A DNA stretch of 64,000 bases from an uncultured Leucobacter sp. (lineage in GTDB: Bacteria; Actinomycetota; Actinomycetes; Actinomycetales; Microbacteriaceae): contig CALCJF010000057.1 of assembly GCA_937967375.1 (NCBI GenBank), forward strand, positions 55,882-119,881. The letters run 5' to 3'. The stretch's first letter is position 1; each line of letters begins with the position of its first letter. The notes under the pieces are model-generated. The model was not told the origin of the DNA. It saw only the letters and a list, made by a program, of their open reading frames with translations, and ran no database searches. This document shows, piece after piece, positions 24,805 through 36,191 of this stretch. The position numbers were made by a program, and so were the translations under genes.

Positions 24805-25575
24805 ATGTCGAATCGTCACGAAGGAAAAGTCGCATTCATCACGGGCGCAGGTTCGGGTATCGGTCGCGAGACCGCGCTTCGCCTCTCCTCTGAGGGTGCG
24901 AAGATGGTTATTACTGACGTGAACCTCGACGCGGCGGGCGAGACTGTCGCGCAGATCGAGGCCGCAGGAGGCGCCGCGATCGCGGCTCAGGTTGATGTGC
25001 GCAACCGCGCACAGATTGCCGCCGCCGCAGACGCTGCGGTCGAGGCCTGGGGCGCGATCCACCTGCTGATTAATAACGCGGGGCTCGTCACCAACCACTC
25101 GCTTGCCGACCTCACCGAAGACGCGTGGGATCTGGTAGTCGACGTGAACCTGAAGGGCCAATTCTTGGTGGCCCAGGAGGTCTCGCAGCGCATTGCCGCA
25201 GCCGGCGGCGGCGCCATTGTGAACCTGTCGACGGTCGAGGCGCTCGTTGTCGTCACCAGCGGCACCACTGCGCAGCCGCACTACAACGCGAGCAAGGGTG
25301 GGGTGCCAATGCTCACCAAGGCGCTCGCAGTCGAACTCGCGGAGAAGAATATTCGCGTGAACTGTGTCGCACCCGGGCCGATCGCCACCGACTTCTTCGA
25401 CTACGAGGGCGTGACGAGCCCCGAGGCAATGGAGTTCATGGGTCAGCGTCTCCTGGTCAAGCGAATTGGAAAGCCCGCAGACATCGCTTCGGCAGTCTCC
25501 TGGCTGCTCTCGGATGAGGCAAGCTGGATCGATGGCATTCAGTTGCCCGTAGACGGAGGATGGCTGACCCGATGA
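24805..25575 (+). CDS. Short-chain dehydrogenase/reductase
   Basis: A 256 aa classical SDR. The cofactor motif is TGAGSGIG (about 13-20), followed by D38 in VITDVN, which favours NAD(H). The catalytic residues are S142, Y160 and K164 (YNASK), with NNAG near 90. ATG 24805 lies after AAAGGAGAAG. It could oxidise a hydroxyl or reduce a keto intermediate of the gamma-glutamyl pathway. In the E. coli Puu pathway this place is held by a flavin oxidase (PuuB), absent here. Confidence 0.88.
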   Translation: MSNRHEGKVAFITGAGSGIGRETALRLSSEGAKMVITDVNLDAAGETVAQIEAAGGAAIAAQVDVRNRAQIAAAADAAVEAWGAIHLLINNAGLVTNHSLADLTEDAWDLVVDVNLKGQFLVAQEVSQRIAAAGGGAIVNLSTVEALVVVTSGTTAQPHYNASKGGVPMLTKALAVELAEKNIRVNCVAPGPIATDFFDYEGVTSPEAMEFMGQRLLVKRIGKPADIASAVSWLLSDEASWIDGIQLPVDGGWLTR

Positions 25576-26942
25576 ACGACTACCTGTTGCACCCGGACTC
25601 ACTTGTCGAAGAGGGCATTCACACGGTCATTGTGGCGACCCCCGACTCTCAGGGGCGTTTGATCGGGCGGAGAATCCCTGTGAAGCGATTTCCGACCATC
25701 ATCGAAAATGGGGTCGAGGTCTGCACCTGCGCCTGGGCGTGGGGCGTCGACCAGAGTTTCGACCTGATCTCTGCGAACAAGCTGCGCGTGTGCTCGCTGC
25801 ACAACGGCGCGCCAGATGTCGCGCTGATGCCCGACCTCAGCACGCTTCGCCGCGCGGCCTGGCTCGACGGCATCGCGATTTGCCTCGCAGACCCGGTCTG
25901 GCCTGGCACCGGCGAGCCGATGGAGGAGTCGCCGCGCGTGCAGCTGCGACGCGAAACCGAACGCTATCGGGAGCTCGGGCTGCAACCGAAAGCAGGCACC
26001 GAACTCGAGTTCTACCTGTTTCGAAACGACCCATACGAGTTGCGGCTCGGCGGTTTCACGGATCTTCGGCCGACCACGCTCACCCCGAACGACTTTCTGC
26101 TCAGCGAGGGCAATTACTACGAGCCGTTCTTTCGCAAGCTGCGCGAAGACCTCGAGCGCTCGGGCATCGAGATCGAAGCGGCGCAGTCCGAGTGGGGCAC
26201 CGGTCAGTGGGAGATGACGTTCGAATACGGCGATCCTCTCGAGATGGCAGATCGTCACGCGCTTTACAAGATGGCTGTTCGCGACTCAGCGCGCGCCGCC
26301 GGGTACTCGGTGACATTCATGGCCAAGCCGATTACCGAGCAGGCAGGATCCTCTTGCCACGTGCACTTTTCGGTGCTCGGTGCCGACGGCTCGCCCGTGT
26401 TCTACGACCCGCAGGCAGAGTTCGGCATGAGCGAACTCATGCGCCACGCGCTCGCTGGCGTGATCGAGCGTTCGCCAGAGCTGATGGCGTGGTATGCGCC
26501 GACAATTAACTCGTACCGTCGCACGGCGACTGACGACACGTTTGACTTCGGACGCAGCTGGGGTCGGGAGAACCGGTACGTCTCGAACCGAGTTGTCGGG
26601 CATGGGCCGAGCACCACTCGATTCGAGTTTCGGGTGCCGGGCGCCGACACGAACCCGTACCTGACGCTGCTCGGCCTGCTCGCCTCGGCGCGTGACGGCA
26701 TGGAGCGCCGCGCCCAACTCGGCGCCGCCACCTCGGGGGTGCCCGAGAACGTCGGTCAAGACTCGAAGATGCCGTTCACGCTCAAGGAAGCTGCGCAGGC
26801 GATGGAGGCGTCCAGCTTCGTGCGTGACCTCGTTGGTGAAGAGTGCCGCACGCTCTTCACGGCGCTTGCCGAGCTCGAGTGGCGCGCCGCGCAGGCCGCC
26901 GTTACCGACTGGGACCGCGACCGCTACTTCGATCGGATCTGA
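25572..26942 (+). CDS. Glutamine synthetase family protein, gamma-glutamyl amine ligase type
   Basis: A 456 aa ligase. GTELEFYLF contains the metal-binding Glu, SSCHVHFS is the glutamine synthetase His motif, and NSYRRTATDD plus GRENR cover the Arg residues for glutamate and ATP. The N-terminal beta-grasp part is divergent, as in PuuA-like and GlnA3/GlnA4-type enzymes that glutamylate polyamines or ethanolamine instead of ammonia. The start at 25572 overlaps the SDR stop and lies 11 bases after GGAGGA; an ATG at 25560 abuts that site and was rejected. Acceptor amine unknown. Confidence 0.88.
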   Translation: MNDYLLHPDSLVEEGIHTVIVATPDSQGRLIGRRIPVKRFPTIIENGVEVCTCAWAWGVDQSFDLISANKLRVCSLHNGAPDVALMPDLSTLRRAAWLDGIAICLADPVWPGTGEPMEESPRVQLRRETERYRELGLQPKAGTELEFYLFRNDPYELRLGGFTDLRPTTLTPNDFLLSEGNYYEPFFRKLREDLERSGIEIEAAQSEWGTGQWEMTFEYGDPLEMADRHALYKMAVRDSARAAGYSVTFMAKPITEQAGSSCHVHFSVLGADGSPVFYDPQAEFGMSELMRHALAGVIERSPELMAWYAPTINSYRRTATDDTFDFGRSWGRENRYVSNRVVGHGPSTTRFEFRVPGADTNPYLTLLGLLASARDGMERRAQLGAATSGVPENVGQDSKMPFTLKEAAQAMEASSFVRDLVGEECRTLFTALAELEWRAAQAAVTDWDRDRYFDRI

Positions 26943-26943
26943 G

Positions 26944-28392
26944 ATGCACCTACCCGAACTCCGCACCTGGATCGGCGGTGCCGCAGAGGCGAGCGCCGAG
27001 GCGTCGCCCGAAGATCAGGCGCTCTTCGACCCGAATACCGGAGAGCGGCTTGCCGAGAATCGTGCCTCTTCGCTCGCGCAGCTCAATCGTGCGGTGACAG
27101 CCGCAACCGACGCACACGAGCGCGGCGACTGGTACGCGCTCGGTGCCGAGGGGCGTGCCGAGGTGCTCGAGCGCTTCGCCAGCGAGCTCGAGGCGCATGC
27201 CGATGAGATGGCGCCACTCGATTCGCTCAACTCGGGTGTGCCGATCTCGGTCACCCGGCTCTTTGCAGGGTCGGCCGGCGACACGGTACGAGCGGCGGCG
27301 GCGCATGCGGTGGCGCTCGGTGACGAGCGGGCGGTGCGAGCCGATGGCCGGGATGTGCGCGTGCGACGGGTGCCGTGGGGCCCAGTCGCCTTGATCACCC
27401 CGTGGAATGCCCCCTCGGCGATGGCCGTAAAGAAACTCGCCTATGCTCTGGCCTCGGGTTCGACGGCGGTGCTCAAGCCCTCGCAAGCTTCGCCTTGGAG
27501 CGCGCAACTCGTGGTTGAGGCCGCGGCTGCCGCAGGGGTGCCGGAGGGGGTCGTGTCGCTTGTGCAGGGCGATGGGCGTCTCGGTGCCGAACTCGTCGCT
27601 GACCCGCGAATTCGTGCGATCTCGATGACAGGCTCCACGACAACCGGTCGATCGATCGCTGCCACGGCAGCGCCGCGGTTTGCGCGGCTGCAGCTTGAAC
27701 TCGGCTCAAACAACCCGGCACTGGTGCTCGCCGACGCCAAACTGGGGCAAACGGCGGACGCGCTCGCCGCCGGCAACCTCAAACTCTCGGGGCAGTGGTG
27801 CGAGGCGCCGCGACGGGTGTTGGTTGCTCGCGAACAATTGCCGGCGCTCGTCGAAGAGCTCGAACGCGCTTTTGCTACGCAGAGGATCGGCTCAAGCCTC
27901 GACGAGCAGACCACGCTGGGGCCGGTTGCATTTGAGGGGCGCCGCACGGAGCTTCTCTCTCAACGTGACTTGCTCGTCGAGGCGGGCGCGAGGGCGATCC
28001 CGGTGGGTCAGGTGCCGGAACGAGGCTGGTTTGTTGCACCGACGCTGATTGTGGGAGAACACATCGAGCCCGCGGGTGAGCTATTCGGGCCGCTGCTCTT
28101 GATCGAGCCGTATGACTCAGTGGGTGAGGCGATCGCTCGCGCGAACACTGGGCAGGTTGGTCTTGCCGGGTACGTATTCACCGAGGATCTTGCCCTCGGG
28201 CGTCAAGTTGGTTCGAGGCTGCTTGCTGGTGAGGTGAAGATCAATGGAACGAGCGTGCTCGATATGTCGCCGGATTCAGCCCAGAGCTTCTTTGGTGGCG
28301 CAGGTCTTGGAGGGCACGGCGATCCCGGGCTACTAGAATTCTTCACAGGCACGCAGATTCTGGGCACTGATACCCCCGGGTTACCGCTGTAG
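26944..28392 (+). CDS. Aldehyde dehydrogenase family protein
   Basis: A 482 aa enzyme. The oxyanion Asn is in ITPWNAP, the NAD-binding Lys in VLKPSQ, the general base Glu at 252 in LELGSN and the nucleophile Cys at 286 in GQWCEAP. ATG 26944 is one base after the glutamine synthetase-like stop. It probably oxidises a gamma-glutamylamino aldehyde to the acid, as PuuC does. The usual GGK/GGN after ELG is changed to GSNN, a small variation near the NAD site that does not remove a catalytic residue. Confidence 0.9.
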   Translation: MHLPELRTWIGGAAEASAEASPEDQALFDPNTGERLAENRASSLAQLNRAVTAATDAHERGDWYALGAEGRAEVLERFASELEAHADEMAPLDSLNSGVPISVTRLFAGSAGDTVRAAAAHAVALGDERAVRADGRDVRVRRVPWGPVALITPWNAPSAMAVKKLAYALASGSTAVLKPSQASPWSAQLVVEAAAAAGVPEGVVSLVQGDGRLGAELVADPRIRAISMTGSTTTGRSIAATAAPRFARLQLELGSNNPALVLADAKLGQTADALAAGNLKLSGQWCEAPRRVLVAREQLPALVEELERAFATQRIGSSLDEQTTLGPVAFEGRRTELLSQRDLLVEAGARAIPVGQVPERGWFVAPTLIVGEHIEPAGELFGPLLLIEPYDSVGEAIARANTGQVGLAGYVFTEDLALGRQVGSRLLAGEVKINGTSVLDMSPDSAQSFFGGAGLGGHGDPGLLEFFTGTQILGTDTPGLPL

Positions 28393-28457
28393 CGAGGCCC
28401 GCGTCTGAGCACCGGAACGAGTGCAGATGCAGGTGCCCGAGCCGCTGAGGAGGCCGT

Positions 28458-29201
28458 ATGACCGGTCGGACCGAATCACACGCAGTCGAGGCCCGCCTTG
28501 ACCCTGCCGGGCCATTCGGCGGGTATCTTGATGTCGTTGAATACCTGCGACGTGAAATGGCGCTCGGGCGTCTGCGTGAGGGCGATCGATTGCCCTCAGA
28601 GCGCAGGCTCTCCGAAATGCTCGGTGTTGCACGTGAAACTCTCCGGCAGGCGTTGAGGGTGCTTGAGGGCAGCGGGCAGATCGTGGTGCATAGAGGGTCG
28701 CGTGGTGGCGCAACAGTGCAGGAAGCTGCACCCGATCAGCGTCTGCTGCTCGATGCGGTCGTCGAGAGCACCGATAAGATCATGGGCCTTGTCGAGTTTC
28801 GCATGGTGATCGAATCGGCTGCGGCGAGCTACGCGGCAGAGCGCCGCAGCGAGGATGACCTGGCAGCCCTCAGAGCTGCCCAGAATGCGCTTGCCTCAGC
28901 CGCGACCCTCAACGAGTGCCGCCACTCAGACACCGAGTTTCATCTCGCGCTCGCCAAGGCCTGCGGCAATGAAGAGATCTACCGGGCTGTCGAAGAAGCG
29001 CGCGTGAAGATGTTCGACTCGATCGACGTGCTCGGGTTCGACTTCTTGCGCGATTCGAGCTTGAACGCGCACGAGCGCATTCTCGAGGCGATTCGCGCGG
29101 GAGACGGCGAACTCGCAGCCGCCGAGATGCGCACGCATCTCGCGGTGACCCGCACCGAGTTCGGCCAGGTGATCCTCGCGCAGCAAACACGGCACGAGTA
29201 A
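28458..29201 (+). CDS. GntR family regulator, FadR/FCD subfamily
   Basis: A 247 aa regulator. The winged helix covers about 22-90 with LREGDRLPSERRLSEMLGVARETLRQALRV-type spacing (LPSERRLSE and ETLRQALR). The all-helical FCD effector domain follows, with the metal-binding pattern in FRMVIE, DTEFHLALA and NAHERIL (Asp/His/His). ATG 28458 is preceded by GAGGAGG. As the last gene of the amine operon it is likely a repressor relieved by a pathway acid, and the palindrome at 22476 is its natural target (inference). Confidence 0.88.
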   Translation: MTGRTESHAVEARLDPAGPFGGYLDVVEYLRREMALGRLREGDRLPSERRLSEMLGVARETLRQALRVLEGSGQIVVHRGSRGGATVQEAAPDQRLLLDAVVESTDKIMGLVEFRMVIESAAASYAAERRSEDDLAALRAAQNALASAATLNECRHSDTEFHLALAKACGNEEIYRAVEEARVKMFDSIDVLGFDFLRDSSLNAHERILEAIRAGDGELAAAEMRTHLAVTRTEFGQVILAQQTRHE

Positions 29202-29220
29202 CTGTGGGAGCGGCCCGCTT

Positions 29221-30240
29221 CTAGTCGTGCCGGTGCGGCCCGGGCTTGCGGTGCCCGGCGGGCTCGATCTGCAACGTCGTGTGATCTGTCTCGAAGTGCG
29301 TGCGCATGCAAGCCTTCAGTTCGTCGAGGATCGCGTGATATTCGCGCTCGCCCCACACCTCATCTGTGACGGTGACGTGCGCCGAGAACGCGGGAACGCC
29401 CGAGGTGATCGTCCAGGCGTGCACGTCGTGCACCTCGGTGACACCCGGAACGGCGAGCATGTGCGCCCGCGCGGCGTCGACGTCGAAGCCCTTCGGTGAG
29501 GCCTCGAGCAGCACGTCGACCACCTCGCGCAGCAGGCTGTAGGCGCGGGGCAGAATGATGAGGGCGATGAGAATCGAAGCGACCTGGTCCACCCAGTTCC
29601 AGCCGGTGAAGAGGATCACGAAGCCCGCAATGATCACGGCAGCAGAGCCGAGCAGATCTCCGAGCACCTCGAGATACGCCCCACGCACGTTGAGGCTCTC
29701 TTTCTGACCGCCACTCAGAATGAGCAGCGAGACCAGGTTTGCGAGACCGCCGATCACCGCTGCCACGATCATCGGTGTCGTCTGCACCTCGACCTCGCTG
29801 CCGAAGCGACCGATAGCTTCGACGAAGATGAAGATCGCGATAACGCCGAGCACTACGCCGTTGATGAGCGCCGCGAGCACCTCGACCCGCAGATAGCCGA
29901 AGGTGCGCTTGCTCGTTGCCGGGAGGCCCGCGATGAGGCTCGCGATGAGCGCGATCGCGATGCCAGTTGCGTCGGTGAGCATGTGCCCGGTATCTGCGAG
30001 CAACGAGAGTGAGCCAGAGATCATCGCGCCGACGAACTGCACGAGCACAACGGTCAGCGTGATGCAGAGCGCGAGGATCAGCCGCTTCCGGTGCTTCGCG
30101 GTGCCGGTGGCGCTGCTATCTGCCGGGCCGCTGAGCCCGTGGTCGTGCGAGTGGCCGTGGCCTGAGCCGTGTTCGTCGTCGTGCGGCGCCGCAGGGTGCC
30201 CGGCGCTGAACTCGCTCTCGCAGTCGTCTGGCTGATCCAT
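29221..30240 (-). CDS. Cation diffusion facilitator (CzcD-like)
   Basis: A 339 aa exporter for Zn(II) or similar divalent metals, exchanging metal for protons. The N-terminus is His/Asp-rich (HGSGHGHSHDHG), six hydrophobic segments follow, and metal site A is built from H86xxxD90 in helix 2 (DTGHMLTDA) and the LGDLLGS motif in helix 5. The C-terminal cytoplasmic ferredoxin-like domain contains VTEVHDVHAW. It begins 22 bases after copA and is probably cotranscribed, extending the copper operon to another metal. ATG 30240 has GGGAG upstream. Confidence 0.92.
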   Translation of the reverse strand: MDQPDDCESEFSAGHPAAPHDDEHGSGHGHSHDHGLSGPADSSATGTAKHRKRLILALCITLTVVLVQFVGAMISGSLSLLADTGHMLTDATGIAIALIASLIAGLPATSKRTFGYLRVEVLAALINGVVLGVIAIFIFVEAIGRFGSEVEVQTTPMIVAAVIGGLANLVSLLILSGGQKESLNVRGAYLEVLGDLLGSAAVIIAGFVILFTGWNWVDQVASILIALIILPRAYSLLREVVDVLLEASPKGFDVDAARAHMLAVPGVTEVHDVHAWTITSGVPAFSAHVTVTDEVWGEREYHAILDELKACMRTHFETDHTTLQIEPAGHRKPGPHRHD

Positions 30241-30262
30241 GTCTTCTAGTATCTCCCTCCGC

Positions 30263-32559
<2,297 letters not shown>

Positions 32560-32563
<4 letters not shown>

Positions 32564-32772
32564 GCGGATCGCACTGCCGCATAGCCGGCCTCATTGACCG
32601 CCGCGAGCACCGCAGCGTCATCGATCGGGGCGTCGGCGGTGACCGTGAGCTTGCCAGTTGCGGCGCTGACCTCGATGCCGGTGACGCCGGCGATCTGAGC
32701 GATCTCTTCGCGCACGTGACGCTCGCAGCTGCCGCAGGTCATGCCGGTGACGGTGAATTCGGAGGTGCTCAT
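32560..32772 (-). CDS. copZ: Copper chaperone, heavy-metal-associated domain
   Basis: A 70 aa single HMA domain with the Cu(I) site MTCGSC at about residues 10-15 and the ferredoxin-like fold pattern ending AVNEAGYAAV. It carries Cu(I) to the ATPase encoded next. ATG 32772 follows AAAGGA. It is the first gene behind a CsoR-type operator. Confidence 0.94.
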
Positions 32773-33090
32773 GATGATCCTTTGCTTTCGTGGCTTCTTT
32801 TACTATACCCCCATGGGGTATCTAGGTGCCACAACTCGTTGCTTGCTGCCAGTATTCCCGCTTGCCGTGAGTTCTTTTATCTTTCTCATTCTTGGGCTTC
32901 CTTATCGCTTCCGCCTCGCGCGCCTCCCTCTTGCGGCCCCGAACCCTCGCCGTGTGTTGGCAAATATGCCATTCTGGCTCGCGGATGGCACATCTGCCCG
33001 CACGCGAAGGGGTGGGCAAGGCATGCTCGTGCGAGGCAGCGGTTCACGCGCGGTGGATCACCCATCGTGACCTGGGTGTAGCGTCATAGG
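32773..33090. other. 318-base divergent intergenic region (copZ / glycosyltransferase)
   Basis: The left 50 bases hold the copper-responsive promoter and operator of copZ. The segment 32822-32960 is pyrimidine-rich and comparatively poor in GC. I see no gene, no tRNA and no strong hairpin in the remainder, only the unassigned promoter of the gene at 33091. Confidence 0.5.
32802..32821 (-). promoter_or_regulatory. CsoR-type operator and -10 of copZ-copA
   Basis: ATACCCC and GGGGTAT (32805-32811 and 32815-32821) flank CAT, matching the known CsoR operator style: a G/C tract bounded by TAT/ATA. On the minus strand TATAGT (32807-32802) is a near-ideal -10 and overlaps it. Cu(I)-free CsoR would block transcription. 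csoR itself is not in the window. Confidence 0.75.
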
Positions 33091-34323
33091 GTGGATCCCA
33101 CTCGACTCGACATCGCCTTCGTGGTGCTGCACACCTCGCCTCTCGACGAACCCGGCACGAAAGACGCCGGAGGCATGAACGTCGTGGTGCTTGCGCAGGC
33201 CGCCGAGCTCGCGCACCTCGGGCACCGCGTGCGCCTGATCACGCGCCGCAGCGACCCCGCGCAGCCGAACGAGGTCGAGATCGAGCCCGGCCTCACCGTG
33301 CACCACCTCGACGCCGGCCCCGCGCGGCTGCTGGCGAAGGGCGAGCACGAGGCGCTCATCGAGCCGTTCGGCGAGGCGCTGCGCGCGCATCTCGAGGATC
33401 ATCCAACCGACCTGCTGCACGCCGAGCACTGGTACTCGGGCCTCGCGGCGCTACCCTCGGCACGCGAGTTCGGAGTTCCGCTCGTGCAGAGCTACCACTC
33501 GATCGCCGCGGCCGATCATACCCCCCTGGGGCATGGAGAGCGCCCGGAGGCGCCCGGTCGACTCGAGGGTGAGCGCCGGCTCGCGCACGAGGCCGACCTG
33601 ATCATCACTGTCAGCGAAGCCGAGAAGCGCACCGTGGTCGAGCGCCTCGGCGGCGCGCCAGACCGGGTGCGCGTCGTCTGGCCTGGCGTCAACACCCGCC
33701 TGTTTCGCCCGTGCGGCGGAGTCGAGTGCGAAGAGCGAGTTGCGTGGCTCGAGCACGGCGGACGGCCCGAGGTGCTCGTCGCGGGCCGGCTCGACCCGCT
33801 GAAGCGCTTCGACCTCGCGATCTCGGCGGTGGCCGCGATCGACCCGTCTCGCCGACCAGAGCTGCGCATTGTTGGCGCGCCGCCGCCCGACGGCGAGGCC
33901 TACGCGCGATCGCTGCACGAGGCGGTCGCTGATGCGAGCATGCTCGCGACGACCTCATTTGACGGGGCGCTGCGCCGATCGGTGCTCGCCGAACGTCTAC
34001 GCGTCGCGAACATCGTGCTCGTTCCCTCTCACTCAGAGACCTACGGGCTCGTCGCGCTTGAGGCGGCAGCGTCGGGTGTGCCGGTGATCGCCGCCGCGAC
34101 CGGTGGCCTGCGCGAGGCGGTCATTGACGGCGAGACGGGCGTGCTGATCGAGAGCGATGACCCCGCGGACTGGGCTGCCGAGATCGAACGCCTGCTCGGC
34201 GACCCCGAGCTGGTGTCGCGCATGGGCTCAGCCGCTCGTGCGCACGCGCTGCAGCACAGCTGGGTCGCCTCGACCCGCAAGCTACTTGCTGTGTACCGGG
34301 AGCTGCTCGCGACGAAACCGTGA
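33091..34323 (+). CDS. GT4 glycosyltransferase, MshA-like
   Basis: A 410 aa GT-B enzyme. The N-terminus LHTSPLDEPGTKDAGGMNV closely follows the donor/acceptor loop of MshA, which joins GlcNAc to inositol-3-phosphate in mycothiol synthesis. The C-terminal half contains VAGRLDPLKRFD and the donor EX7E element as PSHSETYGLVALEAAASGVP. The GTG start at 33091 lacks a clear ribosome site, so a leaderless transcript is possible. Other actinobacterial GT4 enzymes share the N-terminal string, so MshA is the best but not the only reading. No other mycothiol gene is in the window. Confidence 0.8.
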   Translation: MDPTRLDIAFVVLHTSPLDEPGTKDAGGMNVVVLAQAAELAHLGHRVRLITRRSDPAQPNEVEIEPGLTVHHLDAGPARLLAKGEHEALIEPFGEALRAHLEDHPTDLLHAEHWYSGLAALPSAREFGVPLVQSYHSIAAADHTPLGHGERPEAPGRLEGERRLAHEADLIITVSEAEKRTVVERLGGAPDRVRVVWPGVNTRLFRPCGGVECEERVAWLEHGGRPEVLVAGRLDPLKRFDLAISAVAAIDPSRRPELRIVGAPPPDGEAYARSLHEAVADASMLATTSFDGALRRSVLAERLRVANIVLVPSHSETYGLVALEAAASGVPVIAAATGGLREAVIDGETGVLIESDDPADWAAEIERLLGDPELVSRMGSAARAHALQHSWVASTRKLLAVYRELLATKP

Positions 34324-34535
34324 TCCTCGCCCGGCCACGCGTCGCCCCGGCCCCGCTTTCGGCGGCTCTTGAAGGTTTGCGGGTCAGAGAATCCCGTTAA
34401 GTTGCCGGTTATCGCACTTCTGTGGCCCCCAAACGGTGGGTTGGGGTGCAGGAACCGCCAGAGCGGTGGGCTGGGGCCGGGGGCCGCCGGGTGAGAATCC
34501 CGGCGCACGGCGCACGGCGCGCGGGTGGCTCCGGT
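34324..34535. other. Convergent intergenic region with short GC-rich repeats
   Basis: The 212-base gap between two convergent genes contains a partial direct repeat (CGGTGGGTTGGGG near 34434 and CGGTGGGCTGGGG near 34464) and three CGGCGCA-like units around 34500. No terminator with a T tract is evident. Confidence 0.4.
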
Positions 34536-35933
34536 CTAGAACTCGTCGTGCAGCTGCGCGGCCAGCTGCAGCAACAGTGTTTCGCTGCCCTTGCGGCCGA
34601 TCAGCTGCACGCCCCTGGGCAAGCCGCGTTCGTCGACGCTCATCGGAACCGCAATCGCGGGCAGCCCCGCAACGTTGATCATCGAGGTCTGTGGCGCCCA
34701 CTCGCACTGCAGCCGGTAGTCGCCCTCTGGGCCGAGCGCCCAGAATTCGCCAATGCGCGGGGCATCGAACGCGAGCGCTGGTGTGAGCACGACGTCGTAG
34801 GCAGCCCACTGCGACCTCGCGCTGCGGGCGAACTCATTCAGTTGCTGCACGCGCAATGCGAGCTCTTGCGGTGTCACCGATCGCGCACGACGCAAGAACC
34901 AATGCGCGAGCTCGCCGAGCTTTGCCTCGGCGCCTGCATCGAGCCCAATGCGGGTCAGCGCGTGCGTCCACACGGTGGTGAACGCCTCGGGGTAGTGCGC
35001 GCCGTAGTCGATCTCGGCCGACTCGATTCGGTGACCGAACGACTCGAGCCGCAGGGTCGCCTCGCCGAGCGCCTCGGTTGCTGCAGCATCGAAAAGGATC
35101 GGCATCTGCGCGGCGAACGGCGAGTCGAGGCTCACGCCGACGCGCAGGCCGCCGAGCTCGTGTGCTCGCTCGACCGCGCGCAGCGATGGCTCGTGGGGGT
35201 TGCCAAGCGCGGCGTCGAAGAACAGTGCGGCGTCGCGCGCGGTGCGCGCCAGGGGCCCCGAGACGGCAAGGCGCGGTGCACCGAGCTCGTCGACCACGCC
35301 GTTCAGCGCGTCTGCCGGCACCGTGCCCCGGCCCGGCTTGAGTCCGATGAGACCGCACGCGGCAGCGGGAATGCGGATCGACCCGCCGCCGTCGCTGCCG
35401 ATCGCAGCGGCGATCACTCCGCTCGCGACGGCCGTCGCGGTGCCCCCGCTCGACCCGCCCGACGTGCGCTCGGGGTCGTGAGGGTTGCGTGCGGGCTGCG
35501 CGATGAGGTTCTCGCTGTAGCCTGCGATGCCGAACTCGGGCACCTGGGTCTTGCCGATGCAGATCGCACCCGCTGCGTGCATGGCCGCGGCGATCGGGTC
35601 GTCTCGAGCTGCGACGACGTGCGGCACGGCGGCCGAGCCGTGGGTCGTGGTGAATCCGCGCACGCGCACGAGGTCCTTGTGCGCGGTGGGTAGGCCGAGC
35701 AGCGGCGGCAGGGTGTGGCGCTCGTCTCTTCGGGTGTTCGCGATGCGCCGATCGGCGGCGTCGGCGAGCTCGAGCGCGAGCTCTGGGCGCAGCTCAGTGA
35801 AAGCGCCGAGGCCCTGATGCTGCTCGGCGCGCTCGAGGGAGAGCCGCACGAGCTCGCGTGAGCTGACGTCGCCCCGGCGCAGACCATCTCGCAGCTCGAG
35901 TGCTGTCGCTTCGGGTGCGCCTGGATCGGTCAT
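34536..35933 (-). CDS. Amidase signature family hydrolase
   Basis: A 465 aa hydrolase. The Ser-cisSer-Lys triad is visible: Lys in LPTAHKDLV, the cis-Ser in TSGGSSGGTA and the nucleophile Ser in GSDGGGSIRIPA. The family hydrolyses amide bonds of small molecules and includes GatA; no gatB or gatC is adjacent and the C-terminal part is typical of stand-alone amidases. The start ATG at 35933 (MTDPGAPEA) has no strong ribosome site. Isolated between a glycosyltransferase and the zinc operon, its substrate is unknown. Confidence 0.9.
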   Translation of the reverse strand: MTDPGAPEATALELRDGLRRGDVSSRELVRLSLERAEQHQGLGAFTELRPELALELADAADRRIANTRRDERHTLPPLLGLPTAHKDLVRVRGFTTTHGSAAVPHVVAARDDPIAAAMHAAGAICIGKTQVPEFGIAGYSENLIAQPARNPHDPERTSGGSSGGTATAVASGVIAAAIGSDGGGSIRIPAAACGLIGLKPGRGTVPADALNGVVDELGAPRLAVSGPLARTARDAALFFDAALGNPHEPSLRAVERAHELGGLRVGVSLDSPFAAQMPILFDAAATEALGEATLRLESFGHRIESAEIDYGAHYPEAFTTVWTHALTRIGLDAGAEAKLGELAHWFLRRARSVTPQELALRVQQLNEFARSARSQWAAYDVVLTPALAFDAPRIGEFWALGPEGDYRLQCEWAPQTSMINVAGLPAIAVPMSVDERGLPRGVQLIGRKGSETLLLQLAAQLHDEF

Positions 35934-35990
35934 GCCTCAACTCTATGCACGACGAACGCCTGGCCGATCCCGCTACCCGCGCCAGGGCCG

Positions 35991-36077
35991 TCGCCGAACG
36001 TCACAGAAACGCGCGAGCGCACCGCTCGCGTTCGGCAGATAAGCGGTACTTTCGCACGTTACCGTGACGTTCGGCGA
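35991..36077. repeat. 87-base element with 14-bp perfect terminal inverted repeats
   Basis: TCGCCGAACGTCAC (35991-36004) and GTGACGTTCGGCGA (36064-36077) are exact complements. Inside, CGCGAG/CTCGCG form a second small stem and another TTCGGC copy occurs, so the whole may fold as a branched structure. No T tract follows. It resembles a MITE or REP-type element more than a terminator. Confidence 0.55.
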
Positions 36078-36191
36078 AAGGTGAGAAGTGAGAAGGGAGC
36101 GGAGTGAGAAGGGATCAGAGTGAGGGCGGGGCAGGGTGATGGCGGGGCAAGGCGAGAAGACAGGCTTTCTGCGCGGCGGCCACGCGGCTTG

